Of a stretch of DNA of 64,000 nt, positions 41,832-50,036 are shown in pieces. How positions within the stretch are numbered: position 1 is the stretch's first letter; each line of letters begins with the position of its first letter. The stretch lies in NCBI RefSeq assembly GCF_022869165.1, contig NZ_CP094929.1:1426001-1490000 (forward strand). Reading direction: 5' to 3'. The notes below the pieces were generated by a model. That model was not told the DNA's origin. It worked only from the letters and a program-made list of their open reading frames with translations, and made no database searches. Both the position numbers and the translations under genes were made by a program. The stretch comes from Sphaerochaeta associata. GTDB taxonomy: Bacteria; Spirochaetota; Spirochaetia; Sphaerochaetales; Sphaerochaetaceae.

Positions 41832-42671
41832 CTAGAAGAACGAAAGCAGAATCCAGAAAATCGGAGCGCTGGCCAACATTGAGTCGATGGAATCCAATAA
41901 GCCGCCGCGGCCGGGGACCAACGTCCCGCTGTCCTTCATATGGGCGGAACGTTTGAACGCGCTCTCGATCAAATCACCGATATTTGATGCAGTACTGGTT
42001 GCCAGACCGAGAAGAATTGCCTGAGACAAGGAGACCTGATCCTTGATGCCGGGTACGAATGCACAGAAGAGCACCGACAGGAGTACTGTTGTTGCGGTTC
42101 CTCCCACGAAGCCGGCCATGCTTTTGTTCGGACTGACTTTAACAAAACCCTTGTTGTTTTTCCCAAAGGACATGCCGAAGACAAAGGCAAAGATGTCGTT
42201 GCCGAATACAAGCAGAAAGAAAAGCAAAAATGATTGCGTCGGGTAAGCGAGCAATGAGATTCGTTGGATGAAGGTGATCAAGAGGCCGGGGTAGAGCAGA
42301 AGCAGGCTCTGAGCGGCGATGCGAGAGAGTGACTTCTGAAACGAGTCCTTGACCCCATAATACAATTCATTGGAAAACAGACCCAAAGCCATCAGTACGA
42401 CAGCCAAGTCAACCAAGGGAAGATTGGGGTAATAAGCCATCTCAAGCCACTGTGCAAGCGGAAGCAATCCTACTACATACGAGGGGAGATGGACTTTGAC
42501 GTTTTCACTTTTTTGATAGAGATCTTTCAACTCCTTTGCTCCCCAGCCTGCCGTAAGCATTGCGAGAAAGGAGAGGGCCATATAAGAGTTGTGCGGAAGA
42601 AAAAGAATAATGCAGAATAAGGTTGGAAGTGTAACTACGGTGGTAAGAACCCGCTTCGCCATTGATGTCAT
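41832..42671 (-). CDS. cdsA: Phosphatidate cytidylyltransferase
   Basis: 279 residues with about eight membrane spans. The C-terminal signature reads SAFKRSAHMKDSGTLVPGRGGLLDSIDSMLASAP. Compared with the common form PGHGGxxDRxDS it has Arg for His and DS for DR; the metal-binding Asps are kept. It makes CDP-diacylglycerol for phospholipids. Its ATG overlaps the uppS TGA (ATGA) and has GGGAG 4-5 nt upstream. Confidence 0.93.
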   Translation of the reverse strand: MTSMAKRVLTTVVTLPTLFCIILFLPHNSYMALSFLAMLTAGWGAKELKDLYQKSENVKVHLPSYVVGLLPLAQWLEMAYYPNLPLVDLAVVLMALGLFSNELYYGVKDSFQKSLSRIAAQSLLLLYPGLLITFIQRISLLAYPTQSFLLFFLLVFGNDIFAFVFGMSFGKNNKGFVKVSPNKSMAGFVGGTATTVLLSVLFCAFVPGIKDQVSLSQAILLGLATSTASNIGDLIESAFKRSAHMKDSGTLVPGRGGLLDSIDSMLASAPIFWILLSFF

Positions 42672-43366
42672 TCTACTCCCCCAAATTTCCTTACCCTCTG
42701 GCTATAATCGTGGCAGACTTTTCGGATATCTTCTTCGTTCCAGTCAGGCCAAAATTTTTCATAGAAAGCAAGCTCAGCATATGCGCTGTCCCACAAGAGA
42801 AAATTGCTCAGTCTCTTCTCATTTGCGCTTCTCACTATCATATCGACAGGAGGCACCTGAGGCAAGTCCAAATTATCAGCGATGGCGGTCTCTGTAATGC
42901 CCTGTCCTGGATTCTTGGAGAGGAATTTGTTTACAGCGCGACAAATTTCATCCCTTCCCCCATAGTTTATAGCGACTATGGCGGTAATGGTAGTGTTGTT
43001 ACTGGTTTCAAGAACGGTTTGCTCTATTGCATGCCGAACCTCTTCGGGCAAGCCATTGAGATCGCCTCGAGCGAGGATGCGGATACCATGCTTGTTGTAG
43101 AAAGCGAGTTCGCCGTGAATCTTGGAAACGAAGAGATGCATCAAGTACTTTACTTCCTGCTCGCTTCGTTTCCAATTCTCGGTGGAGAAGGTATAGAAGG
43201 TGACATACCCGATGCCCTGCCTTGCTGCTTCGCATATCACTCGCTTGAGGGCCTTCAAGCCTTCAGCATGTCCGGCAGTGCGAGGAAGCGACCGCTTCTT
43301 CGCCCATCGGCCGTTTCCATCCATGATGATGCCAAGATGGGCAGGGACAACGGGTTTATCTTCCAT
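42668..43366 (-). CDS. uppS: Isoprenyl transferase (undecaprenyl diphosphate synthase type)
   Basis: 232 residues. HLGIIMDGNGRWAKKR contains the catalytic Asp and P-loop, then GHAEGLKAL and YTFSTENWKR. The motif normally RTSGExRLSNFxLWQ here reads RSANEKRLSNFLLWD, keeping both Args and the Ser that bind the isopentenyl diphosphate. It builds the lipid carrier for cell-wall synthesis. ATG 43366 with GGAG 8 nt upstream is preferred to the longer frame (43399), which would overlap frr. Confidence 0.94.
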   Translation of the reverse strand: MEDKPVVPAHLGIIMDGNGRWAKKRSLPRTAGHAEGLKALKRVICEAARQGIGYVTFYTFSTENWKRSEQEVKYLMHLFVSKIHGELAFYNKHGIRILARGDLNGLPEEVRHAIEQTVLETSNNTTITAIVAINYGGRDEICRAVNKFLSKNPGQGITETAIADNLDLPQVPPVDMIVRSANEKRLSNFLLWDSAYAELAFYEKFWPDWNEEDIRKVCHDYSQRVRKFGGVE

Positions 43367-43367
43367 C

Positions 43368-43922
43368 CTAAATCTCCATGATTTCCTTCTCCTTCTCATC
43401 AGAGAGGGAGTTGACTTGGGCGATGTAGGAATCAGTCATCTTCTGGATCTTGCTTTCTGCATCCTTGAGCTCATCTTCGCTGATGTCTCCGTTTTTCTGC
43501 ATTTTCTTCAGCTCGTCCATAGCCTCGCGCCTGATGTTACGCATAGCCACTCTGCTCTGCTCCGAAGTCGCCTTTGCCGTCTTCACCAGCTGCTTGCGGC
43601 GGTCCTCGTTCAATGGGGGGAAGTTGAGACGAATCAGCTTGCCGTCATTGTTCGGTGGGAGACCCAGGTCGCTCTTCAGGATAGCCTTCTCAATAGCGCT
43701 CAATACGCTTTTGTCCCAAGGCTGGATGACGATCATCCTTGCCTCCGGCACGCTGACGGTCGCGACTTGGTTGATGGGTGTCTCAGATCCATAGTAGTCG
43801 ACACGAATCTTGTCCAGAAGGGAAGCCGAAGCTCTACCGGTTCTAAGGCCGGAAAAATCCTTGGAAAGACTCTCAAGACTCTTAAGCATCTTGCTTTCGC
43901 ACGTATCAAGTACCTGTTGCAT
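43368..43922 (-). CDS. frr: Ribosome recycling factor
   Basis: 184 residues, the standard length. It shows KDFSGLRTGRASASLLDKIRVDYYG, ETPINQVATVSVPEARMIVIQPWDKS and LIRLNFPPLNEDRRKQLVK, all diagnostic. It splits post-termination ribosomes with EF-G. ATG 43922 has GGAG 6 nt upstream. The tsf terminator hairpin lies immediately in front of it. In many bacteria pyrH sits between tsf and frr, and it is missing here. Confidence 0.96.
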   Translation of the reverse strand: MQQVLDTCESKMLKSLESLSKDFSGLRTGRASASLLDKIRVDYYGSETPINQVATVSVPEARMIVIQPWDKSVLSAIEKAILKSDLGLPPNNDGKLIRLNFPPLNEDRRKQLVKTAKATSEQSRVAMRNIRREAMDELKKMQKNGDISEDELKDAESKIQKMTDSYIAQVNSLSDEKEKEIMEI

Positions 43923-43934
43923 AGATATCTCCAA

Positions 43935-43963
43935 TAAAACTACCGCTCACAGGGGTGAGCGGT
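43935..43963 (-). terminator. Hairpin terminator/attenuator between tsf and frr
   Basis: Minus-strand stem ACCGCTCAC/GTGAGCGGT (9 bp) followed by AGTTTTATT. It ends only 12 nt before the frr ATG, so it may limit frr expression as an attenuator rather than end the operon completely. Confidence 0.75.
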
Positions 43964-43982
43964 GGGTATAGAACGATTGCAG

Positions 43983-44834
43983 TTAGTTACTGCAGGAGGC
44001 GACGCCGGCTCGAAGGAAGGAGAAGTTGACGATCTCGAGCTTGCCGCCCGCACTCTTTCCAACTTCAGCGACCTTCTTCTCAACACTCATGGAGTCGTCC
44101 TTCACGAACGGCTGCTGCAGGAAACAAATTTCTGCGAGGTGCTTGCTCAGCTTGCCCTTGACAATGCCTTCCAGAACCTTGGCGGGCTTGTCGAGTTTTG
44201 CAGCCTGAACGGTGAAGATCTCGGTCTGCTCCTTGATATAAGTCTCATCAACGGTGGAGATGTTGAGATAGGAGGGAGTGAAGGCAGCGACGTGCAGTGC
44301 ACAATCGTTGGTCAACTCCTTGACCAGCTCGTTCTCGAACAACTCGGCCTTGTCGGCCTTGAACATGACCAACACGCCCAAGGAACCGTTGCCGTGGATG
44401 TAGCTGGAAGCATATTCATTCGCACCAAGGTCAAAGACGCACAGGTTCTTGAGACCCATGTTTTCCTTGATGATGGCGATCAAGTCATTGACCATGCCGG
44501 TCAACTCATCGTTTATTTCGGTATAGCCCTTTGCAAGAGCGACGTCACAAATCTTGTTTCCAAGCTCGGCGAACTGTTCGTTGGTGGCAACAAAGTCGGT
44601 CTCGCAGGAAAGCTCGGCCATTACAGCCTTGTTCTTCTCTACTTTAACAAATACACGACCGTTGTCGGTTGCCCGGTCCTGGCGCTTTGCAATTGCAGCA
44701 AGCCCCATCTCCTTGAGTAATCTTTCAGCAGCGGCGAAATCGCCGTTTGCCTGGGTCAATGCCTTCTTGCAATCCATCATCCCTGCGCCGGTAATCTCAC
44801 GCAGCTTCTTTACTTCATCAGCAGTAATTGCCAT
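43983..44834 (-). CDS. tsf: Translation elongation factor Ts
   Basis: 283 residues. The N-terminal domain VKKLREITGAGMMDCKKALTQANGD and the TDFVATNEQF loop that invades EF-Tu are present. Residues to about 275 cover both core domains. It exchanges GDP on EF-Tu. AAGGAGG 6 nt before the ATG; 11 nt after rpsB, the usual operon order. Confidence 0.96.
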   Translation of the reverse strand: MAITADEVKKLREITGAGMMDCKKALTQANGDFAAAERLLKEMGLAAIAKRQDRATDNGRVFVKVEKNKAVMAELSCETDFVATNEQFAELGNKICDVALAKGYTEINDELTGMVNDLIAIIKENMGLKNLCVFDLGANEYASSYIHGNGSLGVLVMFKADKAELFENELVKELTNDCALHVAAFTPSYLNISTVDETYIKEQTEIFTVQAAKLDKPAKVLEGIVKGKLSKHLAEICFLQQPFVKDDSMSVEKKVAEVGKSAGGKLEIVNFSFLRAGVASCSN

Positions 44835-44845
44835 GCTAGTCCTCC

Positions 44846-45736
44846 TTAGTCTTTGTACAGTGTCTCTTCATCAACGAGAAGGTCCTCTTCTTCGCCGTCC
44901 TCTTCATCCTTCTTCTCTACATCCTTCTCCTCGAACTTGGAAAAATCTGCATTCTCGTCGGTGGAGAAGACAATGGCTTCCTCTTCCTCATCCTTTTTTG
45001 CTACTTCTTCGCTCTCATCCTCGTTGCCCAGAGTCTCGATGATCTGGATGCCGGCTTCATTGTCAGCGTCAACCACTGCGTTGGCGATGATCTCGACGAA
45101 GAGGCTGATGGCACGAATTGCATCATCGTTGCCCGGAATGGGGTAGGTGATATCGGAAGGGTCGCAGTTGGTGTCGACGACGGCAATGACAGGAATACCA
45201 AGACGCTTTGCCTCAGTAACGGCAATGGCTTCCTTCTTGGTATCGATGATGAACAGGGCTCCGGGGAGATCCTTCATGTCCTTGATGCCGCCAAGGTTCT
45301 TCTCCAGCTTGATCTTCTGCTTGGTAAGCAGGGAAACTTCCTTCTTGGTAAGGGAATCGAAAGTTCCATCGATTTCCATCTTCTCAATCTTTTTCAGGGT
45401 TGCAATGGACTTCTTGATGGTGGTGAAGTTGGTCAACATACCACCGAGCCAACGATTGTTGATGTACGGCATGCCGCATCTCTTGGCTTCTGTTTCAATA
45501 GCCTGCTGGGCCTGCTTCTTGGTTCCGACGAACAGAACCGTCTTGCCCTGCTTGACGACTGCACGAACAGCGTCGTAGGCTTCAACGATGCAAGCAGAGG
45601 TCTTCTGCAGATCGATAATGTGAATTCCGTTTCTCTGGCTGAAAATGAAACGGGCCATCTTGGGGTTCCACCTCTTGGTCTGGTGGCCGAAATGCACGCC
45701 TGACTCAAGCAGGCTCTTCATGGTAACTACGGACAT
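44846..45736 (-). CDS. rpsB: Ribosomal protein uS2 with long acidic tail
   Basis: 296 residues. [52 protein letters not shown] and [19 protein letters not shown] are typical. After about residue 235 a tail rich in Asp and Glu follows ([15 protein letters not shown]... to [10 protein letters not shown]), which standard uS2 lacks. AGGAGG stands close (3 nt) to ATG 45736. The frame is open further upstream, but that part is the structured leader. Confidence 0.95.
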   Translation of the reverse strand: MSVVTMKSLLESGVHFGHQTKRWNPKMARFIFSQRNGIHIIDLQKTSACIVEAYDAVRAVVKQGKTVLFVGTKKQAQQAIETEAKRCGMPYINNRWLGGMLTNFTTIKKSIATLKKIEKMEIDGTFDSLTKKEVSLLTKQKIKLEKNLGGIKDMKDLPGALFIIDTKKEAIAVTEAKRLGIPVIAVVDTNCDPSDITYPIPGNDDAIRAISLFVEIIANAVVDADNEAGIQIIETLGNEDESEEVAKKDEEEEAIVFSTDENADFSKFEEKDVEKKDEEDGEEEDLLVDEETLYKD

Positions 45737-45748
45737 AATCCTCCTGTC

Positions 45749-45792
45749 TGACGACACACCTCTCCCAACGGGACAGGTTTGACTGTGCGTCA
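45749..45792 (-). ncRNA. Structured leader of rpsB mRNA
   Basis: On the minus strand TGACGCACA pairs with TGTGTCGTCA (one bulged base). The enclosed part adds CCT/AGG and CCC/GGG helices separated by a small internal loop. The structure ends about 4 nt before the Shine-Dalgarno sequence, so it is well placed for translational feedback by S2. Function is inferred from position. Confidence 0.5.
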
Positions 45793-45858
45793 CCCTTCTA
45801 CTCTTACTCACCCCTGGGGGCGGAGATTCCGTTCTGCATACGCAGACCGGTATCGATA

Positions 45859-45887
45859 AGTATTTCAGAAATTAAAAAGTATGACAA
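45859..45887 (-). promoter_or_regulatory. Promoter of the rpsB-tsf operon
   Basis: TTGTCA (45887-45882), 17-bp spacer and AATACT (45864-45859), giving a leader of about 117 nt. The leader also contains a small TCTGC-GTAT-GCAGA hairpin near the 5' end. Confidence 0.55.
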
Positions 45888-45914
45888 GTATCATGGAAGC
45901 CGTAGCTGCAACTG

Positions 45915-46496
45915 TCAGGCTTTTTCTCCTAGAATTCGTTGTATTTGTTCCACAGGCAAGCCGATGACCGTCCCCCTGTCTCCTTCGATGTGGTCGATCA
46001 ATTGTTTTCCCAAACCCTGAATCCGGTAGGAGCCTGCAGCTCCTTCCCATTCTCGGGTATCCAAGTACGTCTCGACATCTTGCTCATCCAATTGCTTGAA
46101 CCATACCAAGGCCTTGTCAGCATCGCAGAATATCTTATTCCCATACCACAACGCCCAGCCCGAGTATACCTGCTGCGCCTTTCCGCTGAAGTCGAGCAGC
46201 TGGCTTTTTGCCTGTGTTCGATCCTCGCTCTTGCCGATGAGCCTGTCCTCGAAGAAGATGAGCGTATCGCAGCAGAGCACCGGCAGGGTATAGGCCGGAT
46301 GCTCCTTGCGGTACGCTTCCAGTTTTCGCCTGGCAAGCATGGCCACCACCTCTGCAGGATGGGAGAGCTCGAAAGACTCATCACTGTGGGTGGGGCAGGT
46401 GGTGACTTCAATTCCCAACTCCTGCAGAAGAGCCCTGCGTGCCACCGACTGGCTGGCAAGGATGAGACGGGGAAGCATGTACGCTAAATCAGGCAA
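45915..46496 (-). CDS. maf: Maf/YhdE-type nucleotide pyrophosphatase
   Basis: 193 residues. It begins ILASQSVARRALLQELGIEV, then has HSDESFEL, VVAMLARRKLEAY, CDTLIFFEDRLIGKSEDRTQA and GAAGSYRIQGLGKQLIDHIEGDRGTVIGLP, the Maf pattern. These enzymes hydrolyse non-canonical or modified NTPs and are linked to division control. The TTG at 46496 has GGAGG 6 nt upstream and overlaps the preceding stop by 8 bp; an ATG six codons later has no ribosome site. Confidence 0.92.
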   Translation of the reverse strand: MPDLAYMLPRLILASQSVARRALLQELGIEVTTCPTHSDESFELSHPAEVVAMLARRKLEAYRKEHPAYTLPVLCCDTLIFFEDRLIGKSEDRTQAKSQLLDFSGKAQQVYSGWALWYGNKIFCDADKALVWFKQLDEQDVETYLDTREWEGAAGSYRIQGLGKQLIDHIEGDRGTVIGLPVEQIQRILGEKA

Positions 46497-48438
46497 GTTC
46501 GTCCTCCAATTCCTCGATTTCCATCGTCAAGGAGAGCCAAGCCTCTTCCTGCTGCTCCATCGTCGTGTGCAGTTGCTCCTTTTTCTGGACCAAGGCGGTT
46601 ATCTTTTCGGCATCGCTGTAGTTTTCCACAAGCGCCATCTGCTGCTCGGTATGCTGAATTTTCTCCATCAGAAGCCGATGGGTCTTCAACAACTCCTCGC
46701 TCTGTCTGCGTAGGCTGCCAAGCCGGTTCTTTTTACGGTTTGCTTCCTTGTAGGAGAGGGCGGCTTTCGCTGCAACAGGTTGTGAAGCGACGGATGTAGA
46801 GCCTTTCTTGGGATCTTCGACCTTCTCCTTCTGCTCAAGCTTGTAAATGAAATATTCATAATCCCCATCAAACAGCTCAGGGGGATTGTCTTCGGTCAGA
46901 TAGAGAATCTTCGTGGCGATATGTTCGATGAAATAGGAGTCATGGCTGACAAAAACCATCGTTCCGTCATACTGTTTCAAAGCCTTGAGCAACATCTCCT
47001 TGGCGTTGATGTCCAAGTGGTTGGTCGGTTCATCGAGGATGAGCAGATTCACCGGATGCAGCAGGATCTTGAGCAGGGCGAGCCTGCTGCGCTCTCCACC
47101 GCTGAGCACCGACACCGGTTTGAATACATCATCACCGCTGAAAAGGAATGAGCCGAGGTAGTTGCGCAGCTTCGGAAGATCTGCAGTAGCGGCAATGCCG
47201 GAGACCTCCTCCAGCACCGAATTATCTGGATTGAGTGTTTTCTCGGTATCCTGGGCGAAGTATCCGACACTGACATTGCTTCCCAGCCGTACGACTCCAC
47301 CGTAGTCGGAATCCTGTCCGCTCAGGATTCTCAGCAACGTCGATTTACCGGCCCCGTTCTTTCCGGTGACAGCTAGCCTTTCGCCTTTATTGATCAGCAG
47401 GGAGAAATCTGAAAAAATCTCCAAGGCGGGGTAGCGTTTGACAAGGTGCTCGATGATCAGCACATCGTTGCCGCTGTGGGGTGCGGGGGGGAAACTGAAG
47501 GAAAGTTGCTTCAGGTGCGACGGAACTTCAACGATTTCAAGTTTTTCGAGCATTTTGATTCGGCTTTGCACCTGCTTGCTCTTGGTTGCCTTATACCTGA
47601 ACTTCTCGATGAACTGCTCGGTCTTCTCCAGCTGGTCCTGCTGCAGCTTGTAGGCAGCCTCGAGTTGGGCGATTTCCAACTCCCTCTGTTTCACATATTG
47701 GGAGTAGTTGCCGCTGTAGCGGTGCAATTTTCCTTGGAACAGTTCGTAAACCTCGTTGACCGTCTCATCGAGGAACCCTTGGTCGTGGCTGACGATCATC
47801 ACACCGCCTTCGAAGACTTTCAGATAGTTCTTCAACCAGTAACGAGCCTCGATGTCGAGGTAGTTGGTCGGTTCGTCCAAGAGCATGATCGTAGGGTTTT
47901 CCACCAGAATTTTTGCCAAGGCAATGCGCATCTGCCAGCCGCCGGAGAACTCCTTCGACGGGCGGTCCATATCGGTATTTGAGAATCCCAGTCCGAACAG
48001 CACTTGCTGGATGAACTCCTTCCGGCTGTAGTACCCGTCGTTGAGCAACACCTCCTGGATCTCATGCAATCGGAGCAGATGCGATTCGGTCTTATCCTCC
48101 TCGCTTGCGCTGGAGAGTTTTATTTCCAGATCGTGCAACTCAAGCAGCATCTCATCAAAACGTGCATAGGCCTTCTCGACCTCTTCGTAAACAGTACCAT
48201 CCTCAAAGACTATATCGCTCTGCGGCAGGTAACTGATTCTCATGCCCTTGGTAGCCGAGTATGCAAAGTCATCTGCACTCATGTGGCCGCTGATCACCTT
48301 CAGCAGGGTGGACTTGCCGCTCCCATTGCCTCCGGCAAGCGCACTACGGCTTTTTTCCGACAAGGTAAAGGAGATATCGGATAAGATATCCCTATCGGCA
48401 AAAGCTAATTGGACCCGTTGTACCTGCAAGGTTGCCAC
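46489..48438 (-). CDS. ABC-F family ribosome-associated ATPase
   Basis: 649 residues with two ATPase domains and no membrane spans. Walker A motifs are GGNGSGKST (about 36-44) and GKNGAGKST (about 355-363). The signatures are EFSGGWQMR and LSGGERSR, each followed by LLDEPTNYLD or ILDEPTNHLD. Between them lies the P-site-tRNA-interacting linker (YSQYVKQRELEIAQLEAAY...). A coiled coil of about 90 residues forms the C-terminus, as in Uup and some YdiF types. Translation or stalled-ribosome factor; the exact subfamily is not settled. GTG start with AAGGGG 8 nt upstream. Confidence 0.92.
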   Translation of the reverse strand: MATLQVQRVQLAFADRDILSDISFTLSEKSRSALAGGNGSGKSTLLKVISGHMSADDFAYSATKGMRISYLPQSDIVFEDGTVYEEVEKAYARFDEMLLELHDLEIKLSSASEEDKTESHLLRLHEIQEVLLNDGYYSRKEFIQQVLFGLGFSNTDMDRPSKEFSGGWQMRIALAKILVENPTIMLLDEPTNYLDIEARYWLKNYLKVFEGGVMIVSHDQGFLDETVNEVYELFQGKLHRYSGNYSQYVKQRELEIAQLEAAYKLQQDQLEKTEQFIEKFRYKATKSKQVQSRIKMLEKLEIVEVPSHLKQLSFSFPPAPHSGNDVLIIEHLVKRYPALEIFSDFSLLINKGERLAVTGKNGAGKSTLLRILSGQDSDYGGVVRLGSNVSVGYFAQDTEKTLNPDNSVLEEVSGIAATADLPKLRNYLGSFLFSGDDVFKPVSVLSGGERSRLALLKILLHPVNLLILDEPTNHLDINAKEMLLKALKQYDGTMVFVSHDSYFIEHIATKILYLTEDNPPELFDGDYEYFIYKLEQKEKVEDPKKGSTSVASQPVAAKAALSYKEANRKKNRLGSLRRQSEELLKTHRLLMEKIQHTEQQMALVENYSDAEKITALVQKKEQLHTTMEQQEEAWLSLTMEIEELEDELA

Positions 48439-48550
48439 ACTCGTTCCCCTTTCTCCAAACGGGTGTTGAAAAGCCCGTTGAATGACGTTATGATTACCTT
48501 AGCACAAGCGTGTATTCGGTGACAATCCACCCCAAGTCAGGAGGTCTTCA

Positions 48551-50035
48551 GTGCTTTGCCTTACACTTACCGGCTCAACCTTGGAGGAGAACCGGGCATT
48601 AGTTGAACGCAACCGCAAATGGATCTCCATTGCAGAGCTTCGTCTCGATTATCTGCATCCGGATGAGCAGAAGATTGCATCCTCTTTCCCTTCAACCGTA
48701 GACCTGCCGGTGATTCTGACCTTGCGGCGCAGCAGCGACGGGGGCATGTGCATGCTTGCGGAAAAACAGCGGCTGCAACTGTTGTATGAAGCGGCCAAAG
48801 GCGACTTTGCCTATGTCGACATTGAAGAAGATGTCAAGAAAACCGACCTTAAGTTCAAGGACCCATTGTTCGAGCAGAAGGTGGACCTTGAGCAGAGCCT
48901 GAGACAACGCACTATAAAAATCATTCGGTCATACCACAATTTTGAGTGTGTTCCCGCCGATATCTATGGAAGAATCAGCAAGCTGGCGGCGAGAGGCGAC
49001 ATCCCCAAGGTGGCTGTTACTCCTACAAGCATGATGGATGTCATCACCCTGTTCAGAGTGGAGCAGGAACTGGGAAACATCAAGGAGAAGATTGTCATCG
49101 GAATGGGCGATTACGGTGTATGCACCCGCATCTTGTATAAAAAATGCGGGTCCATGTTGAGCTTCTGCTCCGACAGCCAAGCCGCTCCCGGGCACCTCGG
49201 GGCCCAGACGATGAGCGAATTATACCGAGCGGACAAGCTTGACGGGAACACCCATATATTCGGTATCATCGGCAACCCCGTCTATCATACGGCGAGTCCG
49301 AAAATCCACAACCCCGGTTTCGAAGCAATCCGGTACAATGCCGTCTATGTTCCCTTCCTTGTCGATTCGGTGCGTGCCTTCTTCAAGCTGGCTGAGATGC
49401 TTCAGATTCACGGCTTCTCGGTGACGGTCCCCCACAAGCGCAGTGTACAACCGTACCTCGGAAGAATCACCCGCGAGGTAAAACAAATCGGATCTTGCAA
49501 TACCGTAGTGCGCATACAGAACATGTGGAAGGGGATCAACACTGATTACTATGGGTTTTTGGCCCCGATTTCCGAGCCGCTTGGCAAGGGGGAGATCAAG
49601 AACGCCCTCGTCGTAGGAGCCGGAGGTGCTGCAAGGGCTGTGGTGTGGGCTCTTCACAACCATGGAGTGAAGGTCACCATCCTCAATCGAAGTCTCGAAC
49701 ATGCCAGAACGCTTGCTTCGGAGACGATGAGCTCGTTTGACACCTTGGAGAACGCCCACCTGTACAACGGCGGTTTTGAGTTGGTCGTGCAGACGACAAG
49801 TGTCGGTATGGGAAACAACGGGAACGAGGAGAGCATCCCTTCATTCAGTTTCAGCGGAAGGGAAATCGCCTACGATTTGGTGTACAACCCCAGGGAGACC
49901 CGCTTCCTGAAACGGGCCATGGAAGCCGGTTGTACCATAATCGGGGGATCACAAATGCTGATGGAGCAGGGAAAACTTCAGTTTGAAGCCTTTACAGGCT
50001 ACCACTATCCCCACTGGATCCAGGCGGACATCTGA
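48551..50035 (+). CDS. aroDE: Bifunctional 3-dehydroquinate dehydratase (type I)/shikimate dehydrogenase fusion
   Basis: 494 residues. The AroD part (1 to about 220) has AELRLDYL, the catalytic His in IIRSYHNFE and the Schiff-base Lys in IPKVAVTPTS. The AroE part (about 235-494) has IIGNPVYHTASPKIHN, catalytic Lys in VTVPHKRSV, NTDYYGF, the NADP loop VGAGGAARAV followed by LNRS, and YDLVYNP. It performs steps three and four of the shikimate pathway. The GTG start has AGGAGG 6 nt upstream. aroC and aroK lie nearby on the other strand. Confidence 0.95.
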   Translation: MLCLTLTGSTLEENRALVERNRKWISIAELRLDYLHPDEQKIASSFPSTVDLPVILTLRRSSDGGMCMLAEKQRLQLLYEAAKGDFAYVDIEEDVKKTDLKFKDPLFEQKVDLEQSLRQRTIKIIRSYHNFECVPADIYGRISKLAARGDIPKVAVTPTSMMDVITLFRVEQELGNIKEKIVIGMGDYGVCTRILYKKCGSMLSFCSDSQAAPGHLGAQTMSELYRADKLDGNTHIFGIIGNPVYHTASPKIHNPGFEAIRYNAVYVPFLVDSVRAFFKLAEMLQIHGFSVTVPHKRSVQPYLGRITREVKQIGSCNTVVRIQNMWKGINTDYYGFLAPISEPLGKGEIKNALVVGAGGAARAVVWALHNHGVKVTILNRSLEHARTLASETMSSFDTLENAHLYNGGFELVVQTTSVGMGNNGNEESIPSFSFSGREIAYDLVYNPRETRFLKRAMEAGCTIIGGSQMLMEQGKLQFEAFTGYHYPHWIQADI

Positions 50036-50036
50036 T

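Noticed and set aside
45880-45914. Terminator after maf
   Set aside because: Only a 4-5 bp stem can be drawn and the T-run lies on the wrong strand for maf.
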